64,000 nt of DNA from CALJFL01 sp047633055 (GCA_047633055.1 JBLIEI010000012.1:12191-76190), one strand, 5' to 3'. Counted from the stretch's first letter, positions 44,846 through 54,809 are shown. The notes: generated by a model not told the origin, from the sequence alone. Program-made: numbers and translations.

Positions 44846-46048
44846 GTGACACAAAAACCAAGGCAATTTTTTCTATCCCTAATACTGTTGGGTGGTGCTG
44901 CCATAGTTTCGGGAGCCCTGTTTCTAAACCGACCCTCTTCGGCTATCTCTGAGCCAGTTTACGTCCCTATAACCGTCGATGTTGCACAGGCAGTCAAGCA
45001 GACCATCCGTATCCCGGTCGTAGCCCAGGGAACAGTTTCCGCATTGCAATCGACGAACATACAGGCTGAAGTCAAGGGGCGCGTTGTCGAGTTGTCGCCC
45101 GCACTTAATGTCGGGGGGTTCATAGCCGCCAATGAGGTCATGCTACGAATCGACCCCCGTGACTACCAAACCAACCTTTTACGCGCTCTAGCTGCGGTGG
45201 AATCAGCTGAAAGCAGTCTTGCTCAGGAGCGCGGCCGAGCCCAAGTGGCAAAACGAGAATGGGAGAAACTTCCCCAGGGTAGTCAACGTAGTCAGGACGC
45301 CAAAGACCTATACCTGCGTAAGCCGCAACTGGAGCAGGCCGAAGCACAGCTGTTAGCTGCACGCGCCGACCACAACACGGCCAAAGACAATTTAGACCGT
45401 ACCGTAATCCGCTCACCCTACGATGCGATCATCCGCGAGAAACAGACTGATCTTGGGCAGTTCGTTGCTGCAGGAAGCCCGTTGGCGGCTGTTTTCTCGG
45501 TGGAATACGCTGAAGTTCGCCTGCCAATTCCGCAGAGCAAACTGGCCTATCTGGATTTGCCGGGTTTAAATGGCTATGAGCAGGGAGTATCCATAGATTT
45601 GCATACCAACGTGGCGGGTGACATCAACCACTGGCAGGCAAGGCTGGATCGCACAGAGGGGGTATTTGATGAACGTTCCAGGGCGCTGTTCACTGTCGCA
45701 CGCATAGAAGACCCCTACGGTTTAAAACATCCAGAGAGAGGCGCATTGCGCATTGGCACATTCGTCAACGCAACCATTCAGGGCAAGGCCATTGAAGGGC
45801 TCGTCCGCCTACCGAGATACATCTTACGCGCAGGCAACAATTTGTGGGTGGTCGATACCAACAATCGACTGCGAAACCGTCAGGTTACTGTCCTGAGAAC
45901 CGGCGGCGATCAAATTTATGTCTCCCAGGGATTGCAGGAAAACGATTTAGTCTCACTGACAACGGTCGATACCAGTCTGGATGGCGCCGAGGTCAGCATA
46001 ATCTCCCGCACACCAAGCAATAAGCTGCAAGGCTTGAAAGGGCAATGA
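44846..46048 (+). CDS. RND efflux periplasmic adaptor (membrane fusion protein)
   Basis: About 400 residues. One N-terminal membrane anchor, a barrel-sandwich/lipoyl region (VAQGTVSALQSTNIQAEVKGRVVELSP), a helical hairpin (about 110-185) and a beta-barrel domain. Starts GTG 44834 and GTG 44846 are both possible; 44846 is favoured by spacing from GAGAG. It overlaps the RND pump gene by 4 bases. No outer membrane factor gene is nearby, so a TolC encoded elsewhere is probably used. Confidence 0.9.
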   Translation: MTQKPRQFFLSLILLGGAAIVSGALFLNRPSSAISEPVYVPITVDVAQAVKQTIRIPVVAQGTVSALQSTNIQAEVKGRVVELSPALNVGGFIAANEVMLRIDPRDYQTNLLRALAAVESAESSLAQERGRAQVAKREWEKLPQGSQRSQDAKDLYLRKPQLEQAEAQLLAARADHNTAKDNLDRTVIRSPYDAIIREKQTDLGQFVAAGSPLAAVFSVEYAEVRLPIPQSKLAYLDLPGLNGYEQGVSIDLHTNVAGDINHWQARLDRTEGVFDERSRALFTVARIEDPYGLKHPERGALRIGTFVNATIQGKAIEGLVRLPRYILRAGNNLWVVDTNNRLRNRQVTVLRTGGDQIYVSQGLQENDLVSLTTVDTSLDGAEVSIISRTPSNKLQGLKGQ

Positions 46049-49000
46049 GTGACGTGCGCCGTAAGGGCATCATTGCCTGGTTCGCTTATAACCCGGTCGC
46101 TGCCAATTTATTGATGATTATCATTATGGTGGTGGGCTTGGGATCGGCGCTCTCAATCCCAAGAGCGATGTTTCCCTCATTCGATATTGACCGTATTTTA
46201 ATCTCCGTTACCTACCCGGGAGCAGCACCTGAGGAAGTTGAGAAAGGCGTCGTTCTAAGGATCGAAGAAGCCATCAAAGACGTGAATGGTATCAAGCGAG
46301 TTGAATCGGATTCATTCGAATCCCGTGCGCAGTTGTTTATTGCGCCAGTGGATGGAGTTGATCTGGGCAAGCTCACCGACGACATTCGTAACCAGATTGA
46401 TGCGATTCAACACTTCCCGGACGATGTTGAAAAAGCCATTATTCGCCAGCTGGAAATAGAATTTCCAGCAATAACCATTCAAATTTCCGGCGCATTGAGT
46501 GAACGAGCCATGACCGCTCTGGCCGACGAAATCAGGCGGGAAGTCGTCACCGAACCGCAGGTGTCCGCTGCCAAAGTCGTGGGGGCTAGAGAATACGAGA
46601 TATCAATTGAAATATCCGAGTCTCTGCTGCGTGAATATCACCTGACGCTCGCTGAAGTTGCTCGAATGATATCGGTTTCTTCCCTGGATCTACCTGCGGG
46701 ATCCCTGCAAACCACCAACGGCGATATCATGCTGCGCACTATTGGCCAAGCCTATGATCAGCAGGATTTTGAGGACATTGTATTGCGTACGTATCCTGAC
46801 GGCACCCGCCTGCTGCTAGGCGATATTGCAACGGTTGACGACGGTTTCGTTGATGGCGTGGGGTTTTCCACTTTCGATGGACAGTACTCGATCGGTGTCA
46901 ACGTATTTGCCACTGGCGATCAAGACGTGGTGGATACTGCAGACGCTGCCAAGGCCTATGTGGCACAAAAACAGGCATCGCTACCCGAGGGTGTGAAACT
47001 GGAGGTCTGGGCGGACTTCACCTATTACCTGAAGGATCGCCTGGGAATGATGCTGCGAAATCTGGCCGTGGGAGCGCTGCTGGTCTTCATTGTCCTGGCG
47101 CTTTTTTTAGAGATTAAGCTGGCGTTCTGGGTGATGTTGGGCATTCCTGTGTGTTTCCTAGGTGCAATGGCAATGATCAATACGCCCTACATCGATGCCA
47201 GTTTAAATATGATCAGTATTTTTGGATTTATCCTGGTCCTGGGAATTGTAGTGGATGACGCTATCATCATGGGTGAGAGTGCCTACACTGAACAGGAACT
47301 GCACGGTCACAGCGCAGAACATGTTATCAACGGGGTCCATAGGGTAAGTACTCCCGCTACCTTTGGCGTCCTTACGACCATTTTGGCGTTTATGCCTACT
47401 CTGTTTATAGCCGGGCCCTTTGCGGCATTTCCCGAGGCCTGCGGCATCGTGGTGATTTTTTGTCTGATCTTTTCGCTGGTCGAATCCAAGTGGATACTGC
47501 CCGCACATCTCGCGCACAGTAAGCCGACCCGCAGCCGACTATTATTGCAGGTCGATCACGTACAGGAAGCCGTCAACAGACACCTGCGCAGGTTTGTCCA
47601 GAATCGCTATCTCCCGCTAGTAGAACGTTGTGTTCGCAATCGCTATCTCACGCTATCGTTTTTTTTGGCGCTGCTCATTCTCTGCGCTGGTCTCATTCTT
47701 GGCGGCCTGGTTCGAACGGTTATTGCTCCAGATGTACCGGGGGAATATATCAAGGCTGAGTTACGCATGGTGCAAGGTACACCGACCGAGCGCACCATTG
47801 AGACAGTCAAGAAAATAGCCAGCGCAATGCAAAAAGTCGAGTCCGACTATCAGCTTGAATCGGGCACCGATGAATCCCTTATTCAACATATCGTAGCCTA
47901 CGGGTTTGAGCAAATAAACGGAGCACTGACCGTTGAGCTTACCAAGGAGGATCAGCGCAACATCCACACCCAGGAAATTGCCCGCCGTTGGCGCGAGGCA
48001 ATAACCAACCTCCACGGCGTAGAAGTTATGGCTGTATCAACTGCGGATGGACCAAAGTTCGGCCCGGCCATTGCCTTTGATTTGAAGCATCAGGACTTCG
48101 ATACGCTGCGAACCGCAGCTGAAGAGTTGGAAGGAGCATTACGTCACTACGATGGGATCTTCGACATTCGCAATGGCGCCAGTGATACCGCTGAGGAGTT
48201 TCATCTGGATATTTTGCCAGAGGCAGAGTCTCTGGGGCTTAGTCGTTTCGACCTCGGCAACCAGGTACGACACGCGTTCTACGGCGTAGAAGCTCAACGA
48301 GTCCAGCGCGGCTATGATGAAGTCAAAGTAATGGTGCGCTATCCACGCGCCGACAGGGAAAGCATCAGTAGTTTGAACAGTATGTATATTCGCACCCCGG
48401 ACGGCGATGAGGTGCCCTTTGACACTGTCGCCAAGCTGCAGGTGAAACAGGGCCTGGTGAAAGCAACCCATTTAGACTACCAGCGTGCGGCAGAGGTCAC
48501 TGCAGAGGCTGACAAAGCCACTGTGGAGCCGTCTAAGGTTATCGCCAGTATTGAGCAAGACTTTATGCCCGATCTGCTGGAAAAATATCCCGGGCTCAGC
48601 TATGGCATCTCCGGCTTGGCGGATGAAGAGCGGCGGGCGGCGACCAGTATGGGCATCGGTTTTGGCCTGGCGCTGTTTGGTATCTATGCGCTGCTGGCAA
48701 TACCGACCAAATCCTACCTTCAGCCGCTGATAATTATGGGAGTAATTCCTTTCGGAATTATTGGCGCGATCGTTGGACACTGGGCATTGGGTTTGCCGAT
48801 CAGCCTGATGTCGCTGATGGGGGTTATTGCTCTCAGTGGTGTGGTGGTAAACGACAGCCTGATTCTGGTCGACTACGTCAACAAATCAGTAGCCGCAGGT
48901 GAACCAAGGCAAAGTGCGGTAATGTCCGCGGGTCGCTATCGCTTTCGAGCCATATTACTGACTTCCCTAACGACTTTTTTTGGCCTTGCACCCATGTTGC

Positions 49001-49191
49001 TAGAGCGCAGTGCGCAGGCTCAGGAAATATTGCCCATGGCTGTCTCGCTCGCTTTCGGTATCGTCTTTGCCACCGTGATAACCCTGTTACTGGTACCCTG
49101 CCTGTATATGATTCTGGACGATCTGGATCGCTGGTGGTCTAATCGAACTTCAGACACTTTGCCGGGCAGTGCAAATAAGCGACCCGCTTAG
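46045..49191 (+). CDS. RND family efflux transporter permease
   Basis: Proton-driven inner membrane pump of 1048 residues, with 12 transmembrane helices and two large periplasmic loops. The helix-4 proton-relay motif GIVVDDAIIMGE is intact, and the opening FAYNPVAANLLMIIIMVVGLGSA is typical of the AcrB-like group that is distant from drug pumps AcrB/MexB. The substrate is unknown. Pair with the adaptor gene upstream; glpE follows. Confidence 0.95.
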   Translation: MSDVRRKGIIAWFAYNPVAANLLMIIIMVVGLGSALSIPRAMFPSFDIDRILISVTYPGAAPEEVEKGVVLRIEEAIKDVNGIKRVESDSFESRAQLFIAPVDGVDLGKLTDDIRNQIDAIQHFPDDVEKAIIRQLEIEFPAITIQISGALSERAMTALADEIRREVVTEPQVSAAKVVGAREYEISIEISESLLREYHLTLAEVARMISVSSLDLPAGSLQTTNGDIMLRTIGQAYDQQDFEDIVLRTYPDGTRLLLGDIATVDDGFVDGVGFSTFDGQYSIGVNVFATGDQDVVDTADAAKAYVAQKQASLPEGVKLEVWADFTYYLKDRLGMMLRNLAVGALLVFIVLALFLEIKLAFWVMLGIPVCFLGAMAMINTPYIDASLNMISIFGFILVLGIVVDDAIIMGESAYTEQELHGHSAEHVINGVHRVSTPATFGVLTTILAFMPTLFIAGPFAAFPEACGIVVIFCLIFSLVESKWILPAHLAHSKPTRSRLLLQVDHVQEAVNRHLRRFVQNRYLPLVERCVRNRYLTLSFFLALLILCAGLILGGLVRTVIAPDVPGEYIKAELRMVQGTPTERTIETVKKIASAMQKVESDYQLESGTDESLIQHIVAYGFEQINGALTVELTKEDQRNIHTQEIARRWREAITNLHGVEVMAVSTADGPKFGPAIAFDLKHQDFDTLRTAAEELEGALRHYDGIFDIRNGASDTAEEFHLDILPEAESLGLSRFDLGNQVRHAFYGVEAQRVQRGYDEVKVMVRYPRADRESISSLNSMYIRTPDGDEVPFDTVAKLQVKQGLVKATHLDYQRAAEVTAEADKATVEPSKVIASIEQDFMPDLLEKYPGLSYGISGLADEERRAATSMGIGFGLALFGIYALLAIPTKSYLQPLIIMGVIPFGIIGAIVGHWALGLPISLMSLMGVIALSGVVVNDSLILVDYVNKSVAAGEPRQSAVMSAGRYRFRAILLTSLTTFFGLAPMLLERSAQAQEILPMAVSLAFGIVFATVITLLLVPCLYMILDDLDRWWSNRTSDTLPGSANKRPA

Positions 49192-49211
49192 TTAAACGTA
49201 TGGAGACAAAC

Positions 49212-49529
49212 ATGGCACAGTTCGAACGTATTTCTACCACCCAGGCACAACAGATGCTGCAACAGGCAGATGCCCAGCTCGTAGATGTTCGCGATTTCGC
49301 TTCTTTCTCGGCATCCCGAATCGAGGGAGCCCGGCACCTCGACAACACCACCTTGCAGGACTTTATTCAGGACGGCAATCCGGGTCTCCCGGTGATCGTT
49401 TACTGCTACCACGGCAACTCAAGCCAAAGTGCGGCAGCATTCCTAAACGAAAAAGGTTTTCAGCAGGTGTACAGCGTCGACGGTGGTTTTGAGGCCTGGC
49501 GCCAGGAGCACCCGGTTATTTCGCCCTAA
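49212..49529 (+). CDS. glpE: Thiosulfate sulfurtransferase GlpE (rhodanese)
   Basis: Single-domain cytoplasmic rhodanese of 105 residues. The active loop CYHGNSS and the segment YSVDGGFEAW match GlpE closely. ATG 49212 has GGAG at good spacing. It transfers sulfane sulfur from thiosulfate to cyanide or thioredoxin. Its end overlaps the convergent sppA end by 4 bases. Confidence 0.95.
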   Translation: MAQFERISTTQAQQMLQQADAQLVDVRDFASFSASRIEGARHLDNTTLQDFIQDGNPGLPVIVYCYHGNSSQSAAAFLNEKGFQQVYSVDGGFEAWRQEHPVISP

Positions 49530-51382
49530 GGAACCATGCTGCAGTCAACACAGCGCAAATAGAGATTGCCTGGATCCTCGAGGCTCAGCAAAAGTTCTGC
49601 AGCTTCGCGCACCGGTGCCAACGCTCGATTGATACTCAGAGACCAGGTACTGTGAGAGAGCAAATTGAGGCTACCCACGCTATCGGCAAGTTGCTCAATA
49701 AACTGCTCTCGCTGAGTTTTCGGTAATTCAATGTAATCAATACGATAGTCTTTAAGGCCCGCTAGATCAGCAGCCGCCTGTATTGCGTCGTGCAGGCTTC
49801 CCAACTTGTCAACCAGGCCGATTTCAACTGCATCACTCGCACTCCACACTCTGCCCTGAGCAATGGTGTCCACCTGCTCAAAACTCATACCACGACCCTC
49901 TGCCACTAGCGCCACAAAACCACGGTAAGTGTGTTGCACAGACGCGGTGATTGATTCTGCAATGGCTGGACTCAGGGGTCTATCGAGCCGCAGCGAACCG
50001 GCCAGCTCCGTAGTGCCCACGCCATCGGTTTGAATACCCACTCGCTCCAGCAGTTGCTCAAACGTGGGGAAGGCGGCAAACACCCCAATGCTGCCGGTGA
50101 TGGTCCCTGGAGTCGCCCATATCTGATCCGCGTTGGCTGCAATATAGTAGCCGCCAGACGCCGCAACCGAACCCATCGATACGACCACAGGTAAGCCCTG
50201 AGCTTTCGCACTGATCAATTCTCTACGAATCACTTCAGAAGCAAATACGCTGCCACCACCGGTAGACACTCGCAGCACCAAAGCGCTAACACCATTTTTA
50301 TTGATTGCCGTTTTAATCAGTTGAGACAGGGTATCCCCACCGATACTGCCGGGCGGTTGTTCGCCGGGTAGAATATTACCGCTGGCGGTGACTACCGCCA
50401 CACTATCGCCTGCCGAACCAGGCGCGCCCTGCTCCGGAGTAGCCCGTTTACGGGCAATATAGTCCTCGAATACAACAGCCTCAAAACTGCCCTCTTCGCT
50501 GCGGGCACCGACTACATCGGCAATGTAGTCCAAGGCCTCACCGCGCTGCATCAGTTTGTCGACGAGGTTCGCGTCAAGCGCAACGCGGGCAATGTCGCCC
50601 TGCGCAACGGTCAGCTTTTGGCCATAGGTGTTGACGTATTCATCGATACTACCTGCAGCCAACTCGCGCTGACTTTCTACTGTCTGGGTATATTGCTGCC
50701 ACAACTGATTTAACCAACGCCCGGTGATCTGTTTCTCGTCCTCAGACATACTGTCGCGTAAAAAAGGCTCAGCCATCGATTTGTGTTCACCGGCTTTGAA
50801 CACGTGCATAGTCACCGAAGCCTTGGCCAGGGCGTCGCGGAAATAGTTCCGATAGCTGCTGAACCCTTCAATGGCGACTCCACCAAAGGGATGCAGAATC
50901 ACGGTGTCAGCATAACTGGCAAGCAAATACTGGTCTTGGCTAAAATAATCTCCGACCGCTACCACTGGCTTACCGCTGGTTTTGAATGACTCGATAGCGA
51001 CCGAGATTTCCTGAGATCTGCTAATTCCAACGGACAACAACTGATCGAAATCCATCACCAGACTAGTAATAGCAGGATCATCACGGGCAATATCAACGGC
51101 AGCAATCACATCACGCAGCAGAACCTCATGCTGTCCAGGAGTTGCTTCCACCAACACCGACTGCAGTGGATCAACGTAGGATTTTTGATCAACAATGGTA
51201 CCCATAGGATTGAGTAGTAAGGCAGCCCGAGTCGGAACAGGCTGCGGGCTTTCGGCGGAAAAAGCGACATATATAACGAATAACACTAGCAGGAACAAAA
51301 TGTTAGACAGCGCCACACGCACATGGGTAATGCCGTTCCATACAGCTCCTGGTAAACGGCGTATCAGCGGAGGCCGACTCAT
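49526..51382 (-). CDS. sppA: Signal peptide peptidase SppA, 67 kDa form
   Basis: Membrane-bound serine protease that degrades cleaved signal peptides, 618 residues from ATG 51382 (AGGAGA upstream). One N-terminal helix (about 20-45) then two tandem S49 domains, as in the long E. coli type. The nucleophile Ser lies in SMGSVAASGGYYIA, and the general-base lysine should lie in the N-terminal half, where I did not pin it down. The start overlaps the DUF2069 gene by 4 bases. Confidence 0.95.
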   Translation of the reverse strand: MSRPPLIRRLPGAVWNGITHVRVALSNILFLLVLFVIYVAFSAESPQPVPTRAALLLNPMGTIVDQKSYVDPLQSVLVEATPGQHEVLLRDVIAAVDIARDDPAITSLVMDFDQLLSVGISRSQEISVAIESFKTSGKPVVAVGDYFSQDQYLLASYADTVILHPFGGVAIEGFSSYRNYFRDALAKASVTMHVFKAGEHKSMAEPFLRDSMSEDEKQITGRWLNQLWQQYTQTVESQRELAAGSIDEYVNTYGQKLTVAQGDIARVALDANLVDKLMQRGEALDYIADVVGARSEEGSFEAVVFEDYIARKRATPEQGAPGSAGDSVAVVTASGNILPGEQPPGSIGGDTLSQLIKTAINKNGVSALVLRVSTGGGSVFASEVIRRELISAKAQGLPVVVSMGSVAASGGYYIAANADQIWATPGTITGSIGVFAAFPTFEQLLERVGIQTDGVGTTELAGSLRLDRPLSPAIAESITASVQHTYRGFVALVAEGRGMSFEQVDTIAQGRVWSASDAVEIGLVDKLGSLHDAIQAAADLAGLKDYRIDYIELPKTQREQFIEQLADSVGSLNLLSHSTWSLSINRALAPVREAAELLLSLEDPGNLYLRCVDCSMVP

Positions 51383-51756
51383 TCTGCTATCTCCTGGAGC
51401 TCTATTGCAGCACGCAGTTCCTGCGCGCGCCATCGCACATAGAACATAGCCGCGCAAAACAACACGACCACCGAAGTCAAACCAAGCATGGTGAGCACAC
51501 TATCGGGCTGAGCAAAAATCCGCTCAACAAGGGCTATAAAGTACATCAAAGAAACAAAGCACAACCAGATATAGCTGCGCAAGCGATCACGTATGATCCC
51601 AGGGAAAAACAGTAACAGGGGAAATAACTTACCAAACCAGATAATCCCGGGCAGTTGGTGGATCCAGGCATCGGCAAGTTGCTGACCGAAAAGTAGGACG
51701 TAGGCCAGCCAGGTGAGCAGCCAGGCGACATGACTGAGATTCCCTCGCCGCGTCAT
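51379..51756 (-). CDS. DUF2069 membrane protein
   Basis: 125-residue inner membrane protein with about four hydrophobic helices, matching the DUF2069 pattern (LPGIIWFGKLFPLLLFFPGI, YIWLCFVSLMYF). Function unknown. In many gammaproteobacteria it sits beside wrbA and arsC, as here. ATG 51756 overlaps the wrbA stop (ATGA). Confidence 0.88.
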   Translation of the reverse strand: MTRRGNLSHVAWLLTWLAYVLLFGQQLADAWIHQLPGIIWFGKLFPLLLFFPGIIRDRLRSYIWLCFVSLMYFIALVERIFAQPDSVLTMLGLTSVVVLFCAAMFYVRWRAQELRAAIELQEIAE

Positions 51757-52352
51757 GTCGCGCTGACCAACGCGAGGCGCGCGACTCTGGAGCCCAGTGC
51801 CCGACACAGCGAGGCCTCGTTACTGTCGAGCTTATTCGCATTCTCTGCACCACCCCAATGACTGGCGCCATAAGGCGTGCCACCCGACTTCGCCGTCATG
51901 AGACCCGACTCGCTATAGGGCAAACCCAGAACGACCATGCCGTGATGTAGCAGGGGCAACATCATGCTCAGCAGCGTACTCTCTTGACCACCGTGCATGC
52001 TGGAGGTTGAGGTAAATACAGCGGCCGGCTTATCAATCAGAGCGCCACTTAACCACAGGCTCGAGGTCTGATCGATGAAGAACTTTAACGGGGCTGCCAT
52101 GTTACCGAATCGAGTTGGACTGCCTAAAACCAGGCCAGCGCAACCGCGCAAGTCTTCCGCCTCACAGTATAGAGGGCCATCTTGAGGAATATCTTCCTCA
52201 GTCTTCTCACAGTTCGTCGAAACCGCTGGCACAGTTCTCAAGCGGGCATCAATGCCACTCATCAGGTCTACTCCTCGGGCGATTTGAGCCGCCATTTCTG
52301 CCGTTGCACCATTACGGCTGTAATAAAGGATAAGGATATAGGGATCAGCCAT
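51753..52352 (-). CDS. wrbA: NAD(P)H:quinone oxidoreductase WrbA-type flavodoxin
   Basis: Flavodoxin-fold FMN enzyme of 199 residues reducing quinones. FMN phosphate loop YYSRNGATAEMA, ribityl and isoalloxazine regions SPTRFGNMAAPLK and TSTSSMHGGQE, then GTPYGASHWGG. The start at 52352 overlaps the end of arsC by 8 bases. Confidence 0.94.
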   Translation of the reverse strand: MADPYILILYYSRNGATAEMAAQIARGVDLMSGIDARLRTVPAVSTNCEKTEEDIPQDGPLYCEAEDLRGCAGLVLGSPTRFGNMAAPLKFFIDQTSSLWLSGALIDKPAAVFTSTSSMHGGQESTLLSMMLPLLHHGMVVLGLPYSESGLMTAKSGGTPYGASHWGGAENANKLDSNEASLCRALGSRVARLALVSAT

Positions 52353-52701
52353 CGACGAGCAACACCAGGACATTTTCCGGAGGACGACCGAGAACAGCAC
52401 GGTCTCCCTTCACTACGATGGGCCTCTCTAGTAGCTTCGGGCAGGCCACAATCGCCGCAAGTATCTCTTGATCAGTGGACTCTGCGTTCAAGCCTGAGGT
52501 TTTATAGTCTTCTTCCCCTCGGCGAACAATTTGGCTCGCTGCCAAATCAAGCTTGGCCAGTATGGATAGCAGTTCGGGCATTGAAGGACCTCGCTCAAGA
52601 TAAAGCATAATCTCGGGTTCACTACCGTTTTCCTGAAGCAGTGCGAGCGTAGCCCGGGATTTCGAACATCGCGGATTATGATAAATGGTAGTAGTGCTCA
52701 C
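52345..52701 (-). CDS. arsC: Arsenate reductase, glutaredoxin-coupled (ArsC family)
   Basis: 118 residues, with the thiolate Cys12 in HNPRCSKSR and basic residues in the middle (RRGEEDY) and at RPIVVKGDRAVLGRPPE. Known family members use glutathione and glutaredoxin to reduce arsenate. No arsB or arsR is nearby, so a housekeeping YfgD-like role is equally possible. Confidence 0.93.
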   Translation of the reverse strand: MSTTTIYHNPRCSKSRATLALLQENGSEPEIMLYLERGPSMPELLSILAKLDLAASQIVRRGEEDYKTSGLNAESTDQEILAAIVACPKLLERPIVVKGDRAVLGRPPENVLVLLVDG

Positions 52702-52794
52702 TGGGGCTCCAATTTTGATGCAACGGCAGATTATAGCAAAGCTTGAACGCTATGCTTGATATGGATGACAGATGTTTCATGGCATACTGGCTGG

Positions 52795-54024
52795 ATGGAA
52801 TTATTAACGACCCTCAGCCATCAGCTATGGCACCGACTTCGCTATCTGTTTGGCCGTTTTGCTGCAGATCGCTGCTCGGAAAACGCAGCTGCGCTAACCT
52901 ATATGAGCCTCTTTGCCCTGGTTCCGCTGCTAACGGTATTGTACGCGATGGCGTCCGCAGTACCCGCCTTTCAAGGTATGGAAACCAATATTCAGGATTT
53001 GCTGTTTCAGCATTTGATGCCAGAAACCTCATCGGACATCGAATCCTATCTCAGTGGCTTTTCACAGCAGGCCAAAAACCTGACCGGTGTGGGCATCGGC
53101 TTTCTGGTGGCAACTGCAGTATTGATGCTGCGTAACATTGAGAAGGCTTTCAACCTGATTTGGCGTACCCGCGAAAACCGGAGCGCTGTATCCAGTTTTC
53201 TCCTGTATTGGGCGGTACTCAGCCTGGCTCCCATGACCATTGGCCTGGCGCTTGGCATAAGCACGTATCTAGCGTCATACGCGACCCTGTTTGAGGACTA
53301 CGACGTCATTGGCGCGGGCTCGATGTTACTCTCCATTTCACCCTTTCTTCTTAGCGTGGGTGCTTTTTCACTAATCTACGTAGCCGTACCTAATTGCCCG
53401 GTTCCTTTCAAGCACGCAGTCGTTGGGGGCGCGGTGGCAGCACTTGCTTTTAATCTCGCTCGCTCGGCCTTTACCGATCTGGTGGTGGGCTCCAGTTATA
53501 CCTTCATCTACGGCGCGTTCGCCGCGGTACCACTGTTTTTACTATGGATATACCTGTCCTGGAATATTGTTTTGATGGGTGGCATATTGGTTCACAGCCT
53601 ATCAGCTTATCAAACTCAGGAGCAGGCCACCCGCCCCACAGTTTTGAAAGCGCTGGACGTACTCTATGTATTTTGGCAGCGACAAAAACAAGGGACTAGC
53701 GTACGCGAAATCGAACTACTCAACGGCACCCACGCAGTGGTCAAAGGCCTGGACAGCGAAACCTGGCAGGAGTTACGCGATATTTTCCTAAACCAGAACG
53801 TCATCAGCCAGAATGACCGCGGTCGTTATTTGCTGAGCCGTGATTTACATGAAATTTCTTTCTGGCAACTCAAAGAGTGGATTAATGCGGAGCGGCCGCT
53901 AACTCAGGAAGACATCATCGCCCACCTGCCATGGCAAGAAAGTGCCTATAGCCTCCTACGCGGTCAGCGTACCCAGCAACGCAAGCAATTGGATACCAGT
54001 CTCACGGATCTGTTTGACCAATGA
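52795..54024 (+). CDS. YihY/virulence factor BrkB family membrane protein
   Basis: 409-residue inner membrane protein. The N-terminal two thirds carry the YihY pattern: LTYMSLFALVPLLTVLYAM, then six helices including AYxL-like segments; the last 130 residues are a soluble winged-helix-like tail, as in longer family members. I place the start at ATG 52795, the family-like opening, though no strong ribosome binding site is visible. It overlaps the TlpA-like gene by 4 bases. Confidence 0.88.
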   Translation: MELLTTLSHQLWHRLRYLFGRFAADRCSENAAALTYMSLFALVPLLTVLYAMASAVPAFQGMETNIQDLLFQHLMPETSSDIESYLSGFSQQAKNLTGVGIGFLVATAVLMLRNIEKAFNLIWRTRENRSAVSSFLLYWAVLSLAPMTIGLALGISTYLASYATLFEDYDVIGAGSMLLSISPFLLSVGAFSLIYVAVPNCPVPFKHAVVGGAVAALAFNLARSAFTDLVVGSSYTFIYGAFAAVPLFLLWIYLSWNIVLMGGILVHSLSAYQTQEQATRPTVLKALDVLYVFWQRQKQGTSVREIELLNGTHAVVKGLDSETWQELRDIFLNQNVISQNDRGRYLLSRDLHEISFWQLKEWINAERPLTQEDIIAHLPWQESAYSLLRGQRTQQRKQLDTSLTDLFDQ

Positions 54025-54467
54025 AATCACTGTTTGTCGGAGCGTTACTGATACTCACCACAGGCTGCGGTCAGTCTTTTTCCCCAGCGGCAGATACAGG
54101 CAGTACCATTGAAGCCTTGCGCGGCCAATGGGTAGTTATCAACTACTGGGCCAAGTGGTGCAAGCCCTGCATCAAGGAGATCCCCGAACTTAATGAACTG
54201 GACAATAGCAACGATTTCGTGACGGTATTGGGCGTCAATTACGACGGCGCCACCGGTGCCGAGTTGGCGGCACAAACTCAGCAGTTTGGCGTGGAATTCG
54301 TCAGTCTTGGCGAAGATCCTGCGGCCCTGTTACAAGTACCCCGCCCCGTCGTTCTGCCCACCACCATCATACTCAACCCAGCGGGTGCTGTTGTGCAAAC
54401 CCTGGTAGGGCCACAGACCCTGGAGTCTCTGTTGCGAGCCACGGTTGGCAGGGAACAGGCACAATAA
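54021..54467 (+). CDS. TlpA/ResA-like thioredoxin-fold lipoprotein
   Basis: 148-residue lipoprotein with lipobox TTGC at residue 16. The thioredoxin fold has WAKWCKPC as its active site and a cis-Pro in VLPTTIIL. It is likely a periplasmic thiol-disulfide reductant. It is translationally coupled to the YihY gene upstream. A minus-strand terminator begins 8 bases after its stop. Confidence 0.92.
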   Translation: MKSLFVGALLILTTGCGQSFSPAADTGSTIEALRGQWVVINYWAKWCKPCIKEIPELNELDNSNDFVTVLGVNYDGATGAELAAQTQQFGVEFVSLGEDPAALLQVPRPVVLPTTIILNPAGAVVQTLVGPQTLESLLRATVGREQAQ

Positions 54468-54474
54468 CAGAGGC

Positions 54475-54499
54475 AAAAAAAACCGGCCCATAAGGCCGG
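54475..54499 (-). terminator. Rho-independent terminator for the small minus-strand gene
   Basis: On the minus strand: CCGGCC, a 5-base loop, GGCCGG, then eight T. On the plus strand no T-run follows the stem, so it serves the minus-strand transcript from the small ORF at 54675-54809, not the TlpA-like gene. Confidence 0.85.
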
Positions 54500-54674
54500 A
54501 AGTAGAGATGGAGCCTCTCTAAGGGTAGTGATGGACCTGGATGGTATCCAGAATATCAAAGGCAGGACCGATACTGTATGCAGCCGCTCTCCTTACGCAC
54601 TGCTGTCTGCCACAGTACATAGGAGTGCGTTCCCGAGGATTAGTTCCGCGCCGGGGGAAAAGTCTACGTTTTAA

Positions 54675-54809
54675 TTACTTGCTAGTCTGCACATGTTCAA
54701 TCGGTGGCCCCGACACTTCGGCGTAAGATTGCAGTGCGCCGGTGCTTGCGAGTAATAGAAATATACTGGTGTAGACCATTGTCAGGCCCAATTTGATGCA
54801 ACGGTTCAT
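54675..54809 (-). CDS. Small predicted secreted peptide, 44 residues
   Basis: ATG 54809 is preceded by AGGGAG at eight bases. The product starts MNRCIKLG, has a hydrophobic core (VYTSIFLLLASTGAL) and a likely signal-peptidase site (SYA-E), leaving a short mature tail (about 14 residues). A stop TAA at 54675 ends it. The same frame then stays open to TAG 54519, about 20 bases before the strong terminator, so the true product could be a longer one broken by this TAA, or two short ORFs may exist. I do not recognise it. Confidence 0.55.
   Translation of the reverse strand: MNRCIKLGLTMVYTSIFLLLASTGALQSYAEVSGPPIEHVQTSK

Noticed and set aside
44699..44904. Minus-strand 66-codon ORF upstream of the efflux adaptor
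   Set aside because: It overlaps the adaptor start, has no motif and no ribosome binding site. Treated as a chance ORF.
54278..54559. 93-codon minus-strand ORF across the TlpA-like gene end
   Set aside because: It reads through the terminator hairpin and is antisense to a well-supported lipoprotein gene.
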